DNA of 64,000 nucleotides from Deinococcus grandis (GCF_001485435.1 NZ_BCMS01000001.1:1435501-1499500); one strand, 5' to 3'; numbered from the stretch's first letter, positions 40,579 to 51,097 are shown. Made by a program: numbers and translations. The notes: generated from the letters alone by a model not told the origin.

Positions 40579-41418
40579 TCAGTAGTGCGCCGCGCCCCCG
40601 GGGAATGCCACGACCTCCGCGACGCCCTGCGCGTTCAGCCGCGCGATGAACCCCGCGTCCTCCCGGTACGCCATGCCGCTGTCCATGGCCACGCACAGCC
40701 GGTTCGCGTACGGGATCGGCGCGCCCGGCCCCAGTGTCGGCCCGTGCAGCGCCTCGTCCAGCAGCACGTACACCGGCGTGTGCCCATGCACGATCCGCTC
40801 CCCGCCGAACGTGTCCAGCACCCGCCGCGCCTTCCCCTCACCGCCGTTCAACGCGAACGCCATGCGCTCCGTGAACCAGTTCAGGAACAGCCCCCACTCG
40901 TCCGGGTCCGGCTGCGCCAGCAGGCGCCCCACCTCGGCGTTCACCTCGTCCACCGACCCGCCCAGCCGCAGGTACATCAGGCTGTCCGCGTGCACCAGCA
41001 GCCACCCGTGCGACGCCGCCATCGCCGGACGGCTGGACAGCCACGCCAGATCACTGGGCTCCAGCAGGTCCGCGTCACGCGGCTGCCCGCCGTTCTCCAG
41101 CCAGTACTCCCGGAAGCCCATCCGGTCGTGCGGATCCAGATGCCGGAACACCAGCGACGCCAGGAACATCACCTCGTGATTGCCCAGCAGCGCCGTCACC
41201 TGCCCGCCGACCTCCGGCGCCTGCACCTCCAGACTGCGGATCAACCGGATGACCTCCAGCCCGTTCGGGCCGCGGTCCAGGTAATCACCCAGGAACACCA
41301 GATGCGTGTCCCCGGCCGTCCACGACCCGTCGAAATCGATCAGGCCCGCGCGCAGCAGCGTGGCGCGCACCTTGTCGTACGCCCCGTGAATATCCCCCAC
41401 CACCCACAGCGGCCTCAC
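40579..41418 (-). CDS. calcineurin-like metallophosphoesterase (PPP-type)
   Basis: 279 residues. GDIHG (8-12), GDYLDRGP (about 45-52), GNHE (79-82), then HADS and HGHTPV, the full PPP phosphatase metal set. Likely a Ser/Thr protein phosphatase or diadenosine-polyphosphate hydrolase of the bis(5'-nucleosyl)tetraphosphatase type. Stand-alone gene whose stop codon forms the flank of a repeat. Confidence 0.85.
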   Translation of the reverse strand: MRPLWVVGDIHGAYDKVRATLLRAGLIDFDGSWTAGDTHLVFLGDYLDRGPNGLEVIRLIRSLEVQAPEVGGQVTALLGNHEVMFLASLVFRHLDPHDRMGFREYWLENGGQPRDADLLEPSDLAWLSSRPAMAASHGWLLVHADSLMYLRLGGSVDEVNAEVGRLLAQPDPDEWGLFLNWFTERMAFALNGGEGKARRVLDTFGGERIVHGHTPVYVLLDEALHGPTLGPGAPIPYANRLCVAMDSGMAYREDAGFIARLNAQGVAEVVAFPGGAAHY

Positions 41419-41565
41419 GGAACCACCGGGCCGGTCAGAACCACGCCGGGAACGACCGGGCAGAACAGAACCGGGCAGGGCACAGCAGAAGAGGAGCGCA
41501 GCACGCCGCGCAGGATACGCCCCTGCGCCGCCCGCTGCCGCCCGCCCTGACCCGCCGACCGCACG

Positions 41566-42282
41566 TCAGTCCCCGTCCGCACCGTCCTCCTGCTCCGCCT
41601 GCGGCAGGGTGCGCCACTTCGTCATGCGCTCCGTGATGTCCTCCTGAATGCGCCGCACGTTGCTCTCCAGGCCCGAGCGCGTCGCGTCCAGCTGGTGACG
41701 CAGGCGCATGATCTCCTCGACGCCCGCGAGGTTCACGCCGAGTTCCTGCGTCAGGCGGCGGATCTCGCGCAGGTGCTCGATGTCCCGTTCGCTGTACAGG
41801 CGCGTCTTGCCGCTGCTGCGGCCCGGGCGGATCAGCTGCTTGCGTTCGTACAGGCGCAGCGTCTGGGGATGCATGTCCACCAGTTCCGCCGCGATGCTGA
41901 TCACGTACACCGGCCGGTCACGCGGATCGATGCGGCCGTCCACGCCCGGCAGCGCCTCGGGCCGCTGCGCCTGCTCCCGCAGTTCACTCTCGATCCGTTC
42001 GATCTCCGCCTCGAACTCACCCTGCATGTCGTCCAGTTCGTGCTGGAGGCGCATGACCTCCTCGACACCCGCGAGGTTCACGCCGAGCTCCTGCGTCAGG
42101 CGGCGGATCTCGCGCAGGTGCTCGATGTCCCGTTCGCTGTACAGGCGCGTCTTGCCGCTGCTGCGCCCCGGACGGATCAGGCCCTTGCGTTCATACAGGC
42201 GCAGCGTCTGGGGATGCATGTCCACCAGTTCCGCCGCCACGGAGATCACGTACACTGGCCGGTTTTTCGCGTCGCTGGGCAT
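41566..42282 (-). CDS. double MerR/HspR-type transcriptional regulator
   Basis: 238 residues from ATG 42282. Two almost identical MerR modules: RPVYVISVAAELVDMHPQTL from residue 8 and RPVYVISIAAELVDMHPQTL from about 123. Each includes LRLYERKxLIRPGRSSGKTR and IRRLTQELGVNLAGVEE, the HspR type of heat-shock repressor. Each module is followed by a helical stretch suited to dimerisation. One chain with two DNA-binding units could bind as a pseudo-dimer. The 345-nt offset keeps frame. It probably represses chaperone genes and itself. Confidence 0.88.
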   Translation of the reverse strand: MPSDAKNRPVYVISVAAELVDMHPQTLRLYERKGLIRPGRSSGKTRLYSERDIEHLREIRRLTQELGVNLAGVEEVMRLQHELDDMQGEFEAEIERIESELREQAQRPEALPGVDGRIDPRDRPVYVISIAAELVDMHPQTLRLYERKQLIRPGRSSGKTRLYSERDIEHLREIRRLTQELGVNLAGVEEIMRLRHQLDATRSGLESNVRRIQEDITERMTKWRTLPQAEQEDGADGD

Positions 42283-42284
42283 AC

Positions 42285-42306
42285 CTTCCCTTGAGTATAC
42301 GGGAAG
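42285..42306 (-). promoter_or_regulatory. autoregulatory operator overlapping the -10 box
   Basis: Inverted repeat CTTCCC-N10-GGGAAG. Its centre holds CTTGAGT (42290-42296), half of the HAIR sequence (CTTGAGT-N7-ACTCAAG) bound by HspR. The minus-strand -10 TATACT (42294-42299) overlaps it, so binding would block transcription of the regulator's own gene. Confidence 0.55.
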
Positions 42307-42419
42307 CAGTGTTTCTGCACTGGAATGGGAAGTGGGATGTGGGAAAGGCGCAGGACGACACACGCCCCGCAGCCCCCCATCCTGGACGTCCCGTGCCCGT
42401 CAGCCCGTATCATCGCCCC

Positions 42420-43786
<1,367 letters not shown>

Positions 43787-43790
<4 letters not shown>

Positions 43791-44359
43791 AGCTCGGCTT
43801 CCTCGCCTCGCACGGTGGCAGCGCCGCGCGGCACCTCGTCGAGGCCTGCCGCGCGGGTGAGCTGAACGCCACGCCCGTCGCCCTGGTCAGCAACAACAGC
43901 CGCTCCCCGGCCCTCGCCTGGGCGCGCGACGCGGGCCTCACGACCGCGCACCTCAGCAGCGCCAGATACCCCGACCCGGACGACCTCGACGCCGCGATCC
44001 TGGACGTCCTCGTCAGCGCGGGCGCGGACACCCTCGTCCTCAGCGGGTACATGCGCGAGATCGGCCCGCGCGTCCTGCACCACTTCGCGGGCCGCCTCGT
44101 GAACATCCACCCCAGCCTCCTGCCCCGCCACGGCGGACGCGGCATGTACGGCGACCGCGTCCACGAGAGCGTCCTCGCCAGCGGCGACCCCGAGAGCGGA
44201 GCCACCGTCCACCTCGTCACCGCCGGCATCGACGAGGGCCCCATCCTCGCGCAGGCCCGCGTGCCCGTCCTGCCCGACGACGACCTCGCCAGCCTCAAGG
44301 CCCGCGTGCAGGCCACCGAAGGCGACCTCATGCTGCGCGCCGTCCGCAGCCTCGCGTAG
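43787..44359 (+). CDS. purN: phosphoribosylglycinamide formyltransferase
   Basis: 190 residues. Formyltransferase fold with LASHGGSAARHL (phosphate loop), LVSNN, LSGYMREIGPRVL, the catalytic NIHPSLLPRHGGRGMYG and TVHLVTAGIDEGPILAQ. It transfers formyl from 10-formyl-THF to GAR in purine synthesis. Start overlaps the dipeptidase stop as ATGA. Confidence 0.93.
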
Positions 44360-44365
44360 GACAGG

Positions 44366-44495
44366 GGAGGCTTCACCTCGCCCCCTCACCCTTCCGGCGC
44401 TCCGCGCCTCTGCTGCGCAGCTCTGCGAGTCCCTCCCTCCCTGCTCCGCAGCTCGCTGAGTCCCACAAGGGGAGAGGGGACAACGGAAGACGCTC
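44366..44495. repeat. intergenic GC-rich repeat with CCCCTC/GAGGGG ends
   Basis: CGCCCCCTCACCC at the left and AAGGGGAGAGGGG at the right can pair. Between them two related blocks, CGCAGCTCTGCGAGTCCC and CGCAGCTCGCTGAGTCCC, occur in tandem. Related to the CTCCTCCCCCTT elements at 46441 and 48452. Confidence 0.5.
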
Positions 44496-44543
44496 ACGCT
44501 GAACTACAGGCAGAACCATTTCAGGAAGCTGATAGGGAGGGGC

Positions 44544-45104
44544 ATGAAACGGAAAGTCTTCGACCTGAGCGGCTGGGCGCGCGTCACCCGGCACACCCAG
44601 ACCGTCCTGCACGTCCCCGGTCACGTGATCGTGGACTTCGTCGCACACGACGTCATCCGGCCCCTCGACGCGCCCATTCCCGGACGGGACGGCCTGCGCC
44701 GCATTCTGGACAGCGGATACCGCTGGGTGCGCGCCCACCCCACCACCGGGGAGGGCACGCCCGGCAGCTCCCTGACCATCCAACTCGACCCTACCGGGCG
44801 ACCCGTGCAGTACTACATCGACCTGCACGGCGGGGAAGGCTGGCACGACAGCGGGTACCCCTGGCACGACGACCTGTACCTCGACGTGATCGGCCACCCC
44901 GCCGAACACGACCGCTGGACGGTCGCCGCCACCGCGATCATCGACGGGGACGAACTCGACGACGCCGTCACCCAGGGCCTCGTCACGCCCGCCCAGGCCG
45001 ACGCCACCTGGACACACGCCCGCCACGTGGAAGCGCAACTCCAGGCGGGCACCTACCCACCCGTGCATGTCCTCAAGCGCTACCTGGAAGACCCGTACAC
45101 TTGA
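44544..45104 (+). CDS. DUF402 family protein
   Basis: 186 residues with the DUF402/FomD-like core: DLTGRPVQYYIDLHGGEGW-like stretch (LDPTGRPVQYYIDLH), PWHDDLYLDVIGHP, and the acidic IIDGDELDDAV. Members are often nucleoside di/triphosphate phosphatases. GATAGGGAGG lies just before the ATG. No obvious operon partners. Confidence 0.8.
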   Translation: MKRKVFDLSGWARVTRHTQTVLHVPGHVIVDFVAHDVIRPLDAPIPGRDGLRRILDSGYRWVRAHPTTGEGTPGSSLTIQLDPTGRPVQYYIDLHGGEGWHDSGYPWHDDLYLDVIGHPAEHDRWTVAATAIIDGDELDDAVTQGLVTPAQADATWTHARHVEAQLQAGTYPPVHVLKRYLEDPYT

Positions 45105-45238
45105 CCGTGAAGCCTTGACCGCCGCGCCCGCCACAACTGCGAAGCGCGGCGGTCCGTTCCATAAGGATTTGTGTCGCCAGCCTCGTGACACCTGTGCGGG
45201 CTGGACAGGCTCCTGCTGGGGCGCGCTAGGCTGGGCGC

Positions 45239-45736
45239 ATGAGTGATTCGGTGCAGGTTCCGGTGGTGGGGGAGGCGTTTCCGGCATTCACGTTGATGGA
45301 CGCGGCGGGGCAGGCGCATTCGCTGTCTGATTTCGCGGGGCGGTACGTGGTGCTGTACGTGTATCCGAAGGACGACACGCCGGGGTGCACGCGGGAGGCG
45401 TGTGATTTCCGGGACAACGCGCTGCTGCGCGAGCATGGCGCGGCGATTCTGGGCGTGAGTGCGGACGACGCGGACAGTCACGCGCGGTTCGCGGAGAAGT
45501 TCAGCCTGCCGTTCCCGCTGCTGAGTGATCCGGGCGCGGCGTTCCTGCGGTCCATCGGGTCGTATGGGACGAAGAACATGTACGGGAAGGTCACGGAAGG
45601 GATCAAGCGGCAGACGTTCCTGATCGGTCCGGATGGGCGGCTGGTGAAGTCGTGGCTGGCGGTGAAGGTGGAGGGGCACGCGGATCACGTGGCGGCCGCC
45701 ATCGAGAAGGATCGCGCGGCGAAGGGCGTGCAGTGA
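45239..45736 (+). CDS. bcp: peroxiredoxin BCP (thioredoxin-dependent thiol peroxidase)
   Basis: 165 residues. Peroxidatic Cys50 and resolving Cys55 in DDTPGCTREACDFRDN, the BCP pattern. VLYVYPKDDTPG and FLIGPDGRLVKSW are further family blocks. It reduces hydroperoxides using thioredoxin. TAGGCT ends 6 nt before ATG. Overlaps rpiA by one base (TGATG). Confidence 0.94.
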   Translation: MSDSVQVPVVGEAFPAFTLMDAAGQAHSLSDFAGRYVVLYVYPKDDTPGCTREACDFRDNALLREHGAAILGVSADDADSHARFAEKFSLPFPLLSDPGAAFLRSIGSYGTKNMYGKVTEGIKRQTFLIGPDGRLVKSWLAVKVEGHADHVAAAIEKDRAAKGVQ

Positions 45737-46419
45737 TGAATCTGGAGGCGTTGAAGCGCGAGGCGGCCCTGCGCGCCGTGGCTCTCGTGAGGAGTGGGGA
45801 CCGGGTGGGCCTGGGGACGGGCAGCACCGCGAAGTACGCCATCGAGGAGATCGGCCGGAAACTCGCGGCGGGTGAGCTGACGGCTGTGGTGGGCGTGGCG
45901 ACCAGCGAGGCGAGTGACACGCTGGCCCGGCAGGTGGGCATTCCCGTGGAGCCGCTCGATCCGCGCCCGCTGGACATCGCGATTGACGGTGCGGATGAGA
46001 TCGCGCCGAACCTCGACCTGATCAAGGGCCTGGGCGGGGCGCTGCTGCGCGAGAAACTGACCGAGGTGCAGGCGCGGCGGTTCATCGTGATCGCCGACCA
46101 CACGAAACTGGTGGAGCACATCGGGGAGAAGTCCGCGCTGCCTATCGAGATCGCCCGTTTCGGGTTCCTGAGCACCATCGAGCGCCTGCGCGCCATCCTC
46201 CCGTCGGGGCGGTTGCGGCAGCCGGGCGCGCAGCCGTACGTGACCGACAACGGCAACTACATCTTCGACGCGCAGATTCCCGCCGGGACGGACATCGCCG
46301 CGCTGGAACGCCAGCTGAAGGGCACGCTGGGCGTCGTGGACACGGGCCTGTTCCTGGGCATGGCCGAGCGCGCGTTCGTGGCCGCCCCGGACGGCGTGAC
46401 CGAACTGACGCCCCGCTGA
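45736..46419 (+). CDS. rpiA: ribose-5-phosphate isomerase A
   Basis: 227 residues. VGLGTGSTAKYAIEEIG (substrate loop), IDGADEIAPNLDLIKGLGGALLREK (catalytic Asp and Lys region), and DNGNYIFDAQI. Interconverts ribose-5-P and ribulose-5-P in the pentose phosphate pathway. Coupled to bcp. Confidence 0.95.
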   Translation: MNLEALKREAALRAVALVRSGDRVGLGTGSTAKYAIEEIGRKLAAGELTAVVGVATSEASDTLARQVGIPVEPLDPRPLDIAIDGADEIAPNLDLIKGLGGALLREKLTEVQARRFIVIADHTKLVEHIGEKSALPIEIARFGFLSTIERLRAILPSGRLRQPGAQPYVTDNGNYIFDAQIPAGTDIAALERQLKGTLGVVDTGLFLGMAERAFVAAPDGVTELTPR

Positions 46420-46440
46420 ACTGTCTTCCGCCTTCCTCTT

Positions 46441-46477
46441 CTCCTCCCCCTTGATGGGGGAGGCCGGGAGGGGGTGA
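46441..46477. repeat. CTCCTCCCCCTT-type hairpin repeat
   Basis: CCTCCCCC-TTGAT-GGGGGAGG, a perfect 8-bp stem, followed by CCGGGAGGGGGTG. Nearly the same sequence occurs at 48452-48488. Lies between rpiA and the ABC exporter. Confidence 0.65.
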
Positions 46478-46551
46478 CTCCCTGTCCGCCCGTTACGCGT
46501 TCTGGCGTAGCGGGTGGCGGGCGTTTGGGTGTTGGCGTACCCTGGGTGATC

Positions 46552-47595
46552 ATGACGGGTGATCGGGGTGGGGCGGGGGACGCGGCGGTGCGGGTGCGTG
46601 ACCTGCGCAAGGGGTACGTGGTGCACGAGAAGGAGCCGGGGTTCCTGGGGAGCCTGCGGTCGTTCGTGAGCCGCAGGTCGCGGGTGGTGGAGGCGGTGCG
46701 GGGCGTGTCGTTCGATCTCGCGCCGGGCGAGGTGGTGGGGTTCCTGGGGCCGAACGGGGCGGGGAAGACCACGACCCTGAAGATGCTGTCCGGGCTGCTG
46801 CACCCGTCGGGCGGCGAGGTGCGCGTGGCGGGCTTCGAACCGGGGCGGCGGGAGAACGCGTTCCTGCGGCAGATCACGCTGGTAATGGGGCAGAAGCAGC
46901 AGCTCATCTGGGACCTCCCGGCGCTGGATTCGTTCCTGGTGAATCAGGCGATCTACGAGATCCCGGACGCGCAGTTCCGGGCGACGATGGCGGAGTTCAC
47001 GGAGGTCTTGGGTCTGGAGGGCATCCTGAAGAAGCAGGTGCGCAAGCTGTCGCTGGGCGAGCGGATGAAGTGCGAGCTGGCGGCGGCGTTGCTGCACCGC
47101 CCGAAGGTGCTGTTCCTGGATGAGCCGACGATCGGGCTGGACGTGAACATGCAGGAGTCGGTGCGGGCGTTCGTGCAGGACTACAACGCGCGGTATGGGG
47201 CGACGGTGATGCTCACGAGTCATTACATGGCGGACGTGACGGCCCTGGCCCGCCGCATTCTGGTGATCGACCGGGGTGAGGTGGTGTTCGACGGGGATCT
47301 GGCCCGCCTGGCCGAGCAGGGCGGCGGCGGGAAGACCGTGCGCCTGCAACTGCGCCGCCCCGCGACCGCCGAGGAGCTGGGCCGTTTCGGGTCGGAGGTG
47401 CGCGTGAACGGCCTGAGCGCCGAGCTGACGGTGCCGCGCGCGCTGGTCAGTGAACGGGCGGCGGCGCTGCTGGCGGAACTGGACGTGGCGGACCTGACGG
47501 TGGAGGACCCGAGTATCGAGAGCGTGATGGCGTCCATTTTCGGCGCGCGGGCCGGTCAGGCTGGTCAGCCGGAACGCACCCCGGAGCCCGCGTGA
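46552..47595 (+). CDS. ABC-2 type exporter ATP-binding protein
   Basis: 347 residues from ATG 46552. Walker A FLGPNGAGKTTTLKML, signature KLSLGERMKCELAAALLH, Walker B KVLFLDEPTIGLD, H-loop LTSHYMAD. QKQQLIWDLPALDSF is the Q-loop region typical of the ABCA-like group paired with DUF990-type permeases. It drives export by the two permeases that follow. TACCCT ends 8 nt upstream (leaderless). Confidence 0.92.
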   Translation: MTGDRGGAGDAAVRVRDLRKGYVVHEKEPGFLGSLRSFVSRRSRVVEAVRGVSFDLAPGEVVGFLGPNGAGKTTTLKMLSGLLHPSGGEVRVAGFEPGRRENAFLRQITLVMGQKQQLIWDLPALDSFLVNQAIYEIPDAQFRATMAEFTEVLGLEGILKKQVRKLSLGERMKCELAAALLHRPKVLFLDEPTIGLDVNMQESVRAFVQDYNARYGATVMLTSHYMADVTALARRILVIDRGEVVFDGDLARLAEQGGGGKTVRLQLRRPATAEELGRFGSEVRVNGLSAELTVPRALVSERAAALLAELDVADLTVEDPSIESVMASIFGARAGQAGQPERTPEPA

Positions 47596-48395
47596 GGGCG
47601 CTGGCGTTCAAGGCGCGGGTGCTGTTCGCCACGCGCTTCGCGGAGATGGCCGAGTACCGCGCCGAGGTCGTCATCTGGATGCTGTCGGGCACGCTGTCCC
47701 TGGTCATGATGCTCGTCTGGATGGCGCAGGCGGCCGCCGCGCCCGGCGGGCAGATCCGCGGCTACAGCGCGCCGGAGTTCGCCACGTACTTCCTGTCCAC
47801 GTGGCTGGTGTCGCAGCTGCTGGTGGTGTGGGTGTCGCACGAACTGGACTTCCAGATTCGGCAGGGGACGCTGTCGCCGCAGCTGCTGCGCCCGGTGGAC
47901 CCCATGTGGCTGCACGTCGCGTCGCACGTCGCCGAGCGGCTGGTGCGGATCGTGCCGCTGCTGGCACTGGTGGGGGTGTTCACGTGGCTGTCCGGCGCGT
48001 CGTTCACGCGCGAGTGGTGGGCCTACCCGGCCGCGCTGGGGCTGGCGGCGCTGGGCTTCAGCGTGCGGTTCCTGTACGAGTACGCGATCGGCCTGCTGGC
48101 CTTCTGGACCGAGAGCAGCGCGTCCTTCCAGGAGGTCGTGTGGCTGGTGTACGCCGCGCTGGGCGGCATGTTCGCGCCGCTGGCCTTCTACCCCGAATGG
48201 GTGCAGCGCGTGGCCGTCTGGACGCCGTTCCCGTACATGCTGGGCCTCCCCGCGCAACTCCTGGCCGGGAAGGCCACCCTCGCGCAGGCCGGGCGCGGCG
48301 CGCTGGTCCTGCTCGTGTGGCTCGCGGTGTTCTGGGTCGTCCGCCTGCTCGTCTGGCGCGTCGGCCTCCGCAAATACGGCGCGGTGGGCGCATGA
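47592..48395 (+). CDS. ABC-2 type transporter permease
   Basis: 267 residues with six hydrophobic segments; conserved features YRAEVVIWMLSGTLSLVMML, LSPQLLRPVDPMWLH and GGMFAPLAFYPEWVQ. It forms a heterodimer with the permease at 48538. GTGA-type overlap with the ATPase gene. Substrate unknown. Confidence 0.88.
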   Translation: MRALAFKARVLFATRFAEMAEYRAEVVIWMLSGTLSLVMMLVWMAQAAAAPGGQIRGYSAPEFATYFLSTWLVSQLLVVWVSHELDFQIRQGTLSPQLLRPVDPMWLHVASHVAERLVRIVPLLALVGVFTWLSGASFTREWWAYPAALGLAALGFSVRFLYEYAIGLLAFWTESSASFQEVVWLVYAALGGMFAPLAFYPEWVQRVAVWTPFPYMLGLPAQLLAGKATLAQAGRGALVLLVWLAVFWVVRLLVWRVGLRKYGAVGA

Positions 48396-48411
48396 GGGGG
48401 GACGTTGAAGT

Positions 48412-48531
48412 TCGAACGTTGATGGTTGATGGAGGTTCGCTGTCCGATCTGCTCCTCCCCCTTCAGGGGAGAGGCTGGGAGGGGGTGGCCTTCCATCAAC
48501 GATCAACCATCACCCATCGCCCCGCCCGGAG
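48412..48531. repeat. nested intercistronic repeat
   Basis: Outer arms of TTGATGG units (GTTGATGGTTGATGGAGG) and CCATCAAC/CAACCATC units enclose a CTCCTCCCCCTT hairpin repeat at 48452-48488. It separates the two permease genes of one operon and could form a large stem. Confidence 0.65.
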
Positions 48532-48537
48532 GGCCGC

Positions 48538-49326
48538 ATGAGACGCTACCTGCGCCTGGTGCGCATCTTCGTGGGGGCGACCCTGTCGGCGCAGCTGGAG
48601 TACCGGGCGAATTTCCTGGGTGCGGTGCTGGCGAGTCTGGGTGAGGTGGGGGTGGCGCTGCTGGGCATCAGCATCCTGTTCGGGCAGCCGGGCGTGACGC
48701 AGGTGGGGGGCTGGTCGTTCCGGGAGGCGCTCCTCGTGACAGGATTTTTCATGTTGACCGAGGGCGTGATCAGTGTGTTCATCCAGCCGAACATGTCGAA
48801 GATCGCCGAGGCGGTGCGGACGGGGAACATGGATTTCACGCTGCTGAAGCCGATTGACGCGCAGTTCAACGTGAGTACCCGGAACCTGAACGTGCTGCGT
48901 TTCCCGGACCTGCTGATCGGGCTGGGGTTGATCGGATACGCGGCGGCCGGGCTGGAGGTCACGCCGGGCGGGGCGCTGGCGGCGGCAGTCCTGTACGGGT
49001 CGGCGGTGGTGATCGTGTACTGCATCTACCTGGGCCTGAGCACGACGGCGTTCTGGTTCGTGAAGACGCAGAACGTCACGGAACTGTTCAGTGGGGTGTT
49101 CGGCGCGGCGCGCTTCCCGGTGGCGGCGTTCCCGGTGCCGGTGCGGTTCGTGCTGACGTTCGTGCTGCCCGTGGCGTTCATCACGACGGTGCCTGCGCAG
49201 GCGCTGACGGGCGCGCTGGGCGGGGGCTTGGCGCTGGCGTCCCCGCTGATCGCGGCGGCGCTGTTCCTGGCCACCCGCCTGTTCTGGCGGTACGCGGTCG
49301 CGAGTTACACGAGCGCGAGCAGCTGA
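48538..49326 (+). CDS. ABC-2 type transporter permease
   Basis: 262 residues, six hydrophobic segments; SAQLEYRANFLGAVLASLGEV and TLLKPIDAQFNVSTRNLNVL parallel the features of the neighbouring permease, consistent with a heterodimeric channel. Its stop and the next ATG share one base. Confidence 0.88.
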   Translation: MRRYLRLVRIFVGATLSAQLEYRANFLGAVLASLGEVGVALLGISILFGQPGVTQVGGWSFREALLVTGFFMLTEGVISVFIQPNMSKIAEAVRTGNMDFTLLKPIDAQFNVSTRNLNVLRFPDLLIGLGLIGYAAAGLEVTPGGALAAAVLYGSAVVIVYCIYLGLSTTAFWFVKTQNVTELFSGVFGAARFPVAAFPVPVRFVLTFVLPVAFITTVPAQALTGALGGGLALASPLIAAALFLATRLFWRYAVASYTSASS

Positions 49327-49910
49327 TGGCGGACCTGTCGGCCCGCTGGGCGGCGCTGGGCCTGCCCAGTCCCCGCTCGCAGCCCCTGTCGGAGGGCGCT
49401 CGGGCGCGGCTGGCGCACCTGGCGGAACTGCGCGACATCGGCGGCCCCAGCGAGGCGGCGCGGGCCGGGGCGGAGTTCGCGGGGGAACGCTGGTTGCGCC
49501 CTGACCTGCTTGGTGTGCGCCCCTGGCTGGCCCCCGACACCCCCGCGCGGGAGGTCGTCCCGGCGGTGCTGCGCGCCGAGTGGACGGGATTTCTGGCCCT
49601 GCTGGGCGAGTCCGGCCCGTGGGTGTATGCGCCGGACGTCCGGGCGCTGCAGGAACTCTCCGGCGCGTACGCGGCCCTCGTGACGGCGGCTCGCACCGCG
49701 CCCGAGGCGGAGGTGCTGCTCGCCGCGGAGCGCAGCCTCGCCCTCGGGGCGCACCGGACGCTGCTGGTGCGGCTGGAGGTGACCCCCTACCGGCAGCCCA
49801 CCCGCAGCGGGGTGAGTGCCGAGCGGCTGCACGACCTCGAAACCGCCTTCTGGACGCTCGCCGGGACGCAGGCGGCGCAGGCGCACGCACGCTGGCAGGC
49901 GCGCCGCTGA
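49326..49910 (+). CDS. hypothetical protein
   Basis: 194 residues, mostly helical and Ala/Leu/Arg rich (RARLAHLAELRDIGGPSEAAR, RALQELSGAYAALVTAAR, RLHDLETAFWTLAGTQAAQ). No family recognised. Tightly coupled to the exporter operon through TGATG, so probably linked to export function or simply cotranscribed. Confidence 0.6.
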   Translation: MADLSARWAALGLPSPRSQPLSEGARARLAHLAELRDIGGPSEAARAGAEFAGERWLRPDLLGVRPWLAPDTPAREVVPAVLRAEWTGFLALLGESGPWVYAPDVRALQELSGAYAALVTAARTAPEAEVLLAAERSLALGAHRTLLVRLEVTPYRQPTRSGVSAERLHDLETAFWTLAGTQAAQAHARWQARR

Positions 49911-49981
49911 ACGTGGATCTCAGGGTCGCGTGAACATGGCGCCACTGGCAGGGCGTGGGCGTGCGGGCCTAGATTCGGCGC

Positions 49982-51064
49982 ATGACTGACGGTCCCCTCC
50001 TGTTCCAGCCGCTGAAACTCCGCGACGTGACGCTACCCAACCGCGTCGTCGTGTCGCCCATGTGCATGTACTCCGCGCAGGGCGGACTGGCGAACGACTT
50101 CCATCTGGTGCACCTGGGCCAGTACGCGCTGGCCGGGACGGGCCTGATCTTCACCGAGGCCACCGCCGTCAGCCCGGAGGGCCGCATCAGCCCCGAGGAC
50201 CTGGGCCTGTGGGAGGACCGGCAGATCACGCCGCTGGGCCGCGTGACCGACTTCGTGCACGCGCAGGGCGGCGTGATCGGGGTGCAGCTGGCGCACGCGG
50301 GCCGCAAGGCCAGCACCTACGCGCCCTGGCGCGGGCGCGGCGCGGTGCCGCCCGAACGCGGCGGCTGGGACGTGATCGGCCCGGACGCCACCGCCTACAA
50401 CGAATCGTTCCCGCAGCCGCACGCCATGACCGGGGAAGACATCTCGGGCCTCGTGGGGGCGTTCAGGCAAGCGGCCCGCCGCGCCGAGATCGCCGGGTTC
50501 GACGTGGTCGAGATCCACGCCGCGCACGGGTACCTCCTGCACCAGTTCCTCTCGCCGCTGGCGAACAGCCGCACGGACGACTACGGCGGGACGTTCGAGA
50601 ACCGCACCCGCCTCGTGCTGGAGGTCACGCGCGCCGTACGCGACGTCTGGCCGCACCACAAGCCGCTGTTCGTGCGCCTCAGCGCCACCGACTGGGCGCC
50701 CGGCGGCTGGGACGAATCGCAGACCGTCGTGCTGGCAGGCCTGCTCGCCCGCGAGGGCGTGGACGTGCTGGACCTCAGCAGCGGCGGCCTGACGCCCGAG
50801 CAGCAGATCACGCCCGCGCCCGGCTACCAGACCCCCTTCGCCGCGCAGGTGAAGGCCGCCGTGCCGGACCTGACCGTCATGACCGTCGGCATGATCGACA
50901 CGCCCGAACGCGCCGAGGGCATCCTGCGCAACGGGGACGCGGACCTGATCGCCCTGGCCCGCCCCATGCTGGGTGACCCGCACTGGGTGCAGGCCGCGGC
51001 CCGTGACCTCGGCGCGGCGCACCCGCTGCCCGCTCCGTACGCCCGCAGCACCCGCACCACCTGA
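49982..51064 (+). CDS. NADH:flavin oxidoreductase, OYE family (NamA/YqjM-like)
   Basis: 360 residues. FMN TIM barrel with VVVSPMCMYSAQGGL near the N-terminus, VQLAHAGRKAS, AGFDVVEIHAAHGYLLHQFLSP, NRTDDYGG-like SRTDDYGGTFENR and LARPMLGDPHW. The cysteine in SPMCMY is the YqjM-type redox modulator. It reduces activated C=C bonds. TAGATT ends 6 nt before ATG. Confidence 0.92.
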   Translation: MTDGPLLFQPLKLRDVTLPNRVVVSPMCMYSAQGGLANDFHLVHLGQYALAGTGLIFTEATAVSPEGRISPEDLGLWEDRQITPLGRVTDFVHAQGGVIGVQLAHAGRKASTYAPWRGRGAVPPERGGWDVIGPDATAYNESFPQPHAMTGEDISGLVGAFRQAARRAEIAGFDVVEIHAAHGYLLHQFLSPLANSRTDDYGGTFENRTRLVLEVTRAVRDVWPHHKPLFVRLSATDWAPGGWDESQTVVLAGLLAREGVDVLDLSSGGLTPEQQITPAPGYQTPFAAQVKAAVPDLTVMTVGMIDTPERAEGILRNGDADLIALARPMLGDPHWVQAAARDLGAAHPLPAPYARSTRTT

Positions 51065-51097
51065 ACGCTCCAGGCGTGCCCCCACCCGGCTGGCCGG

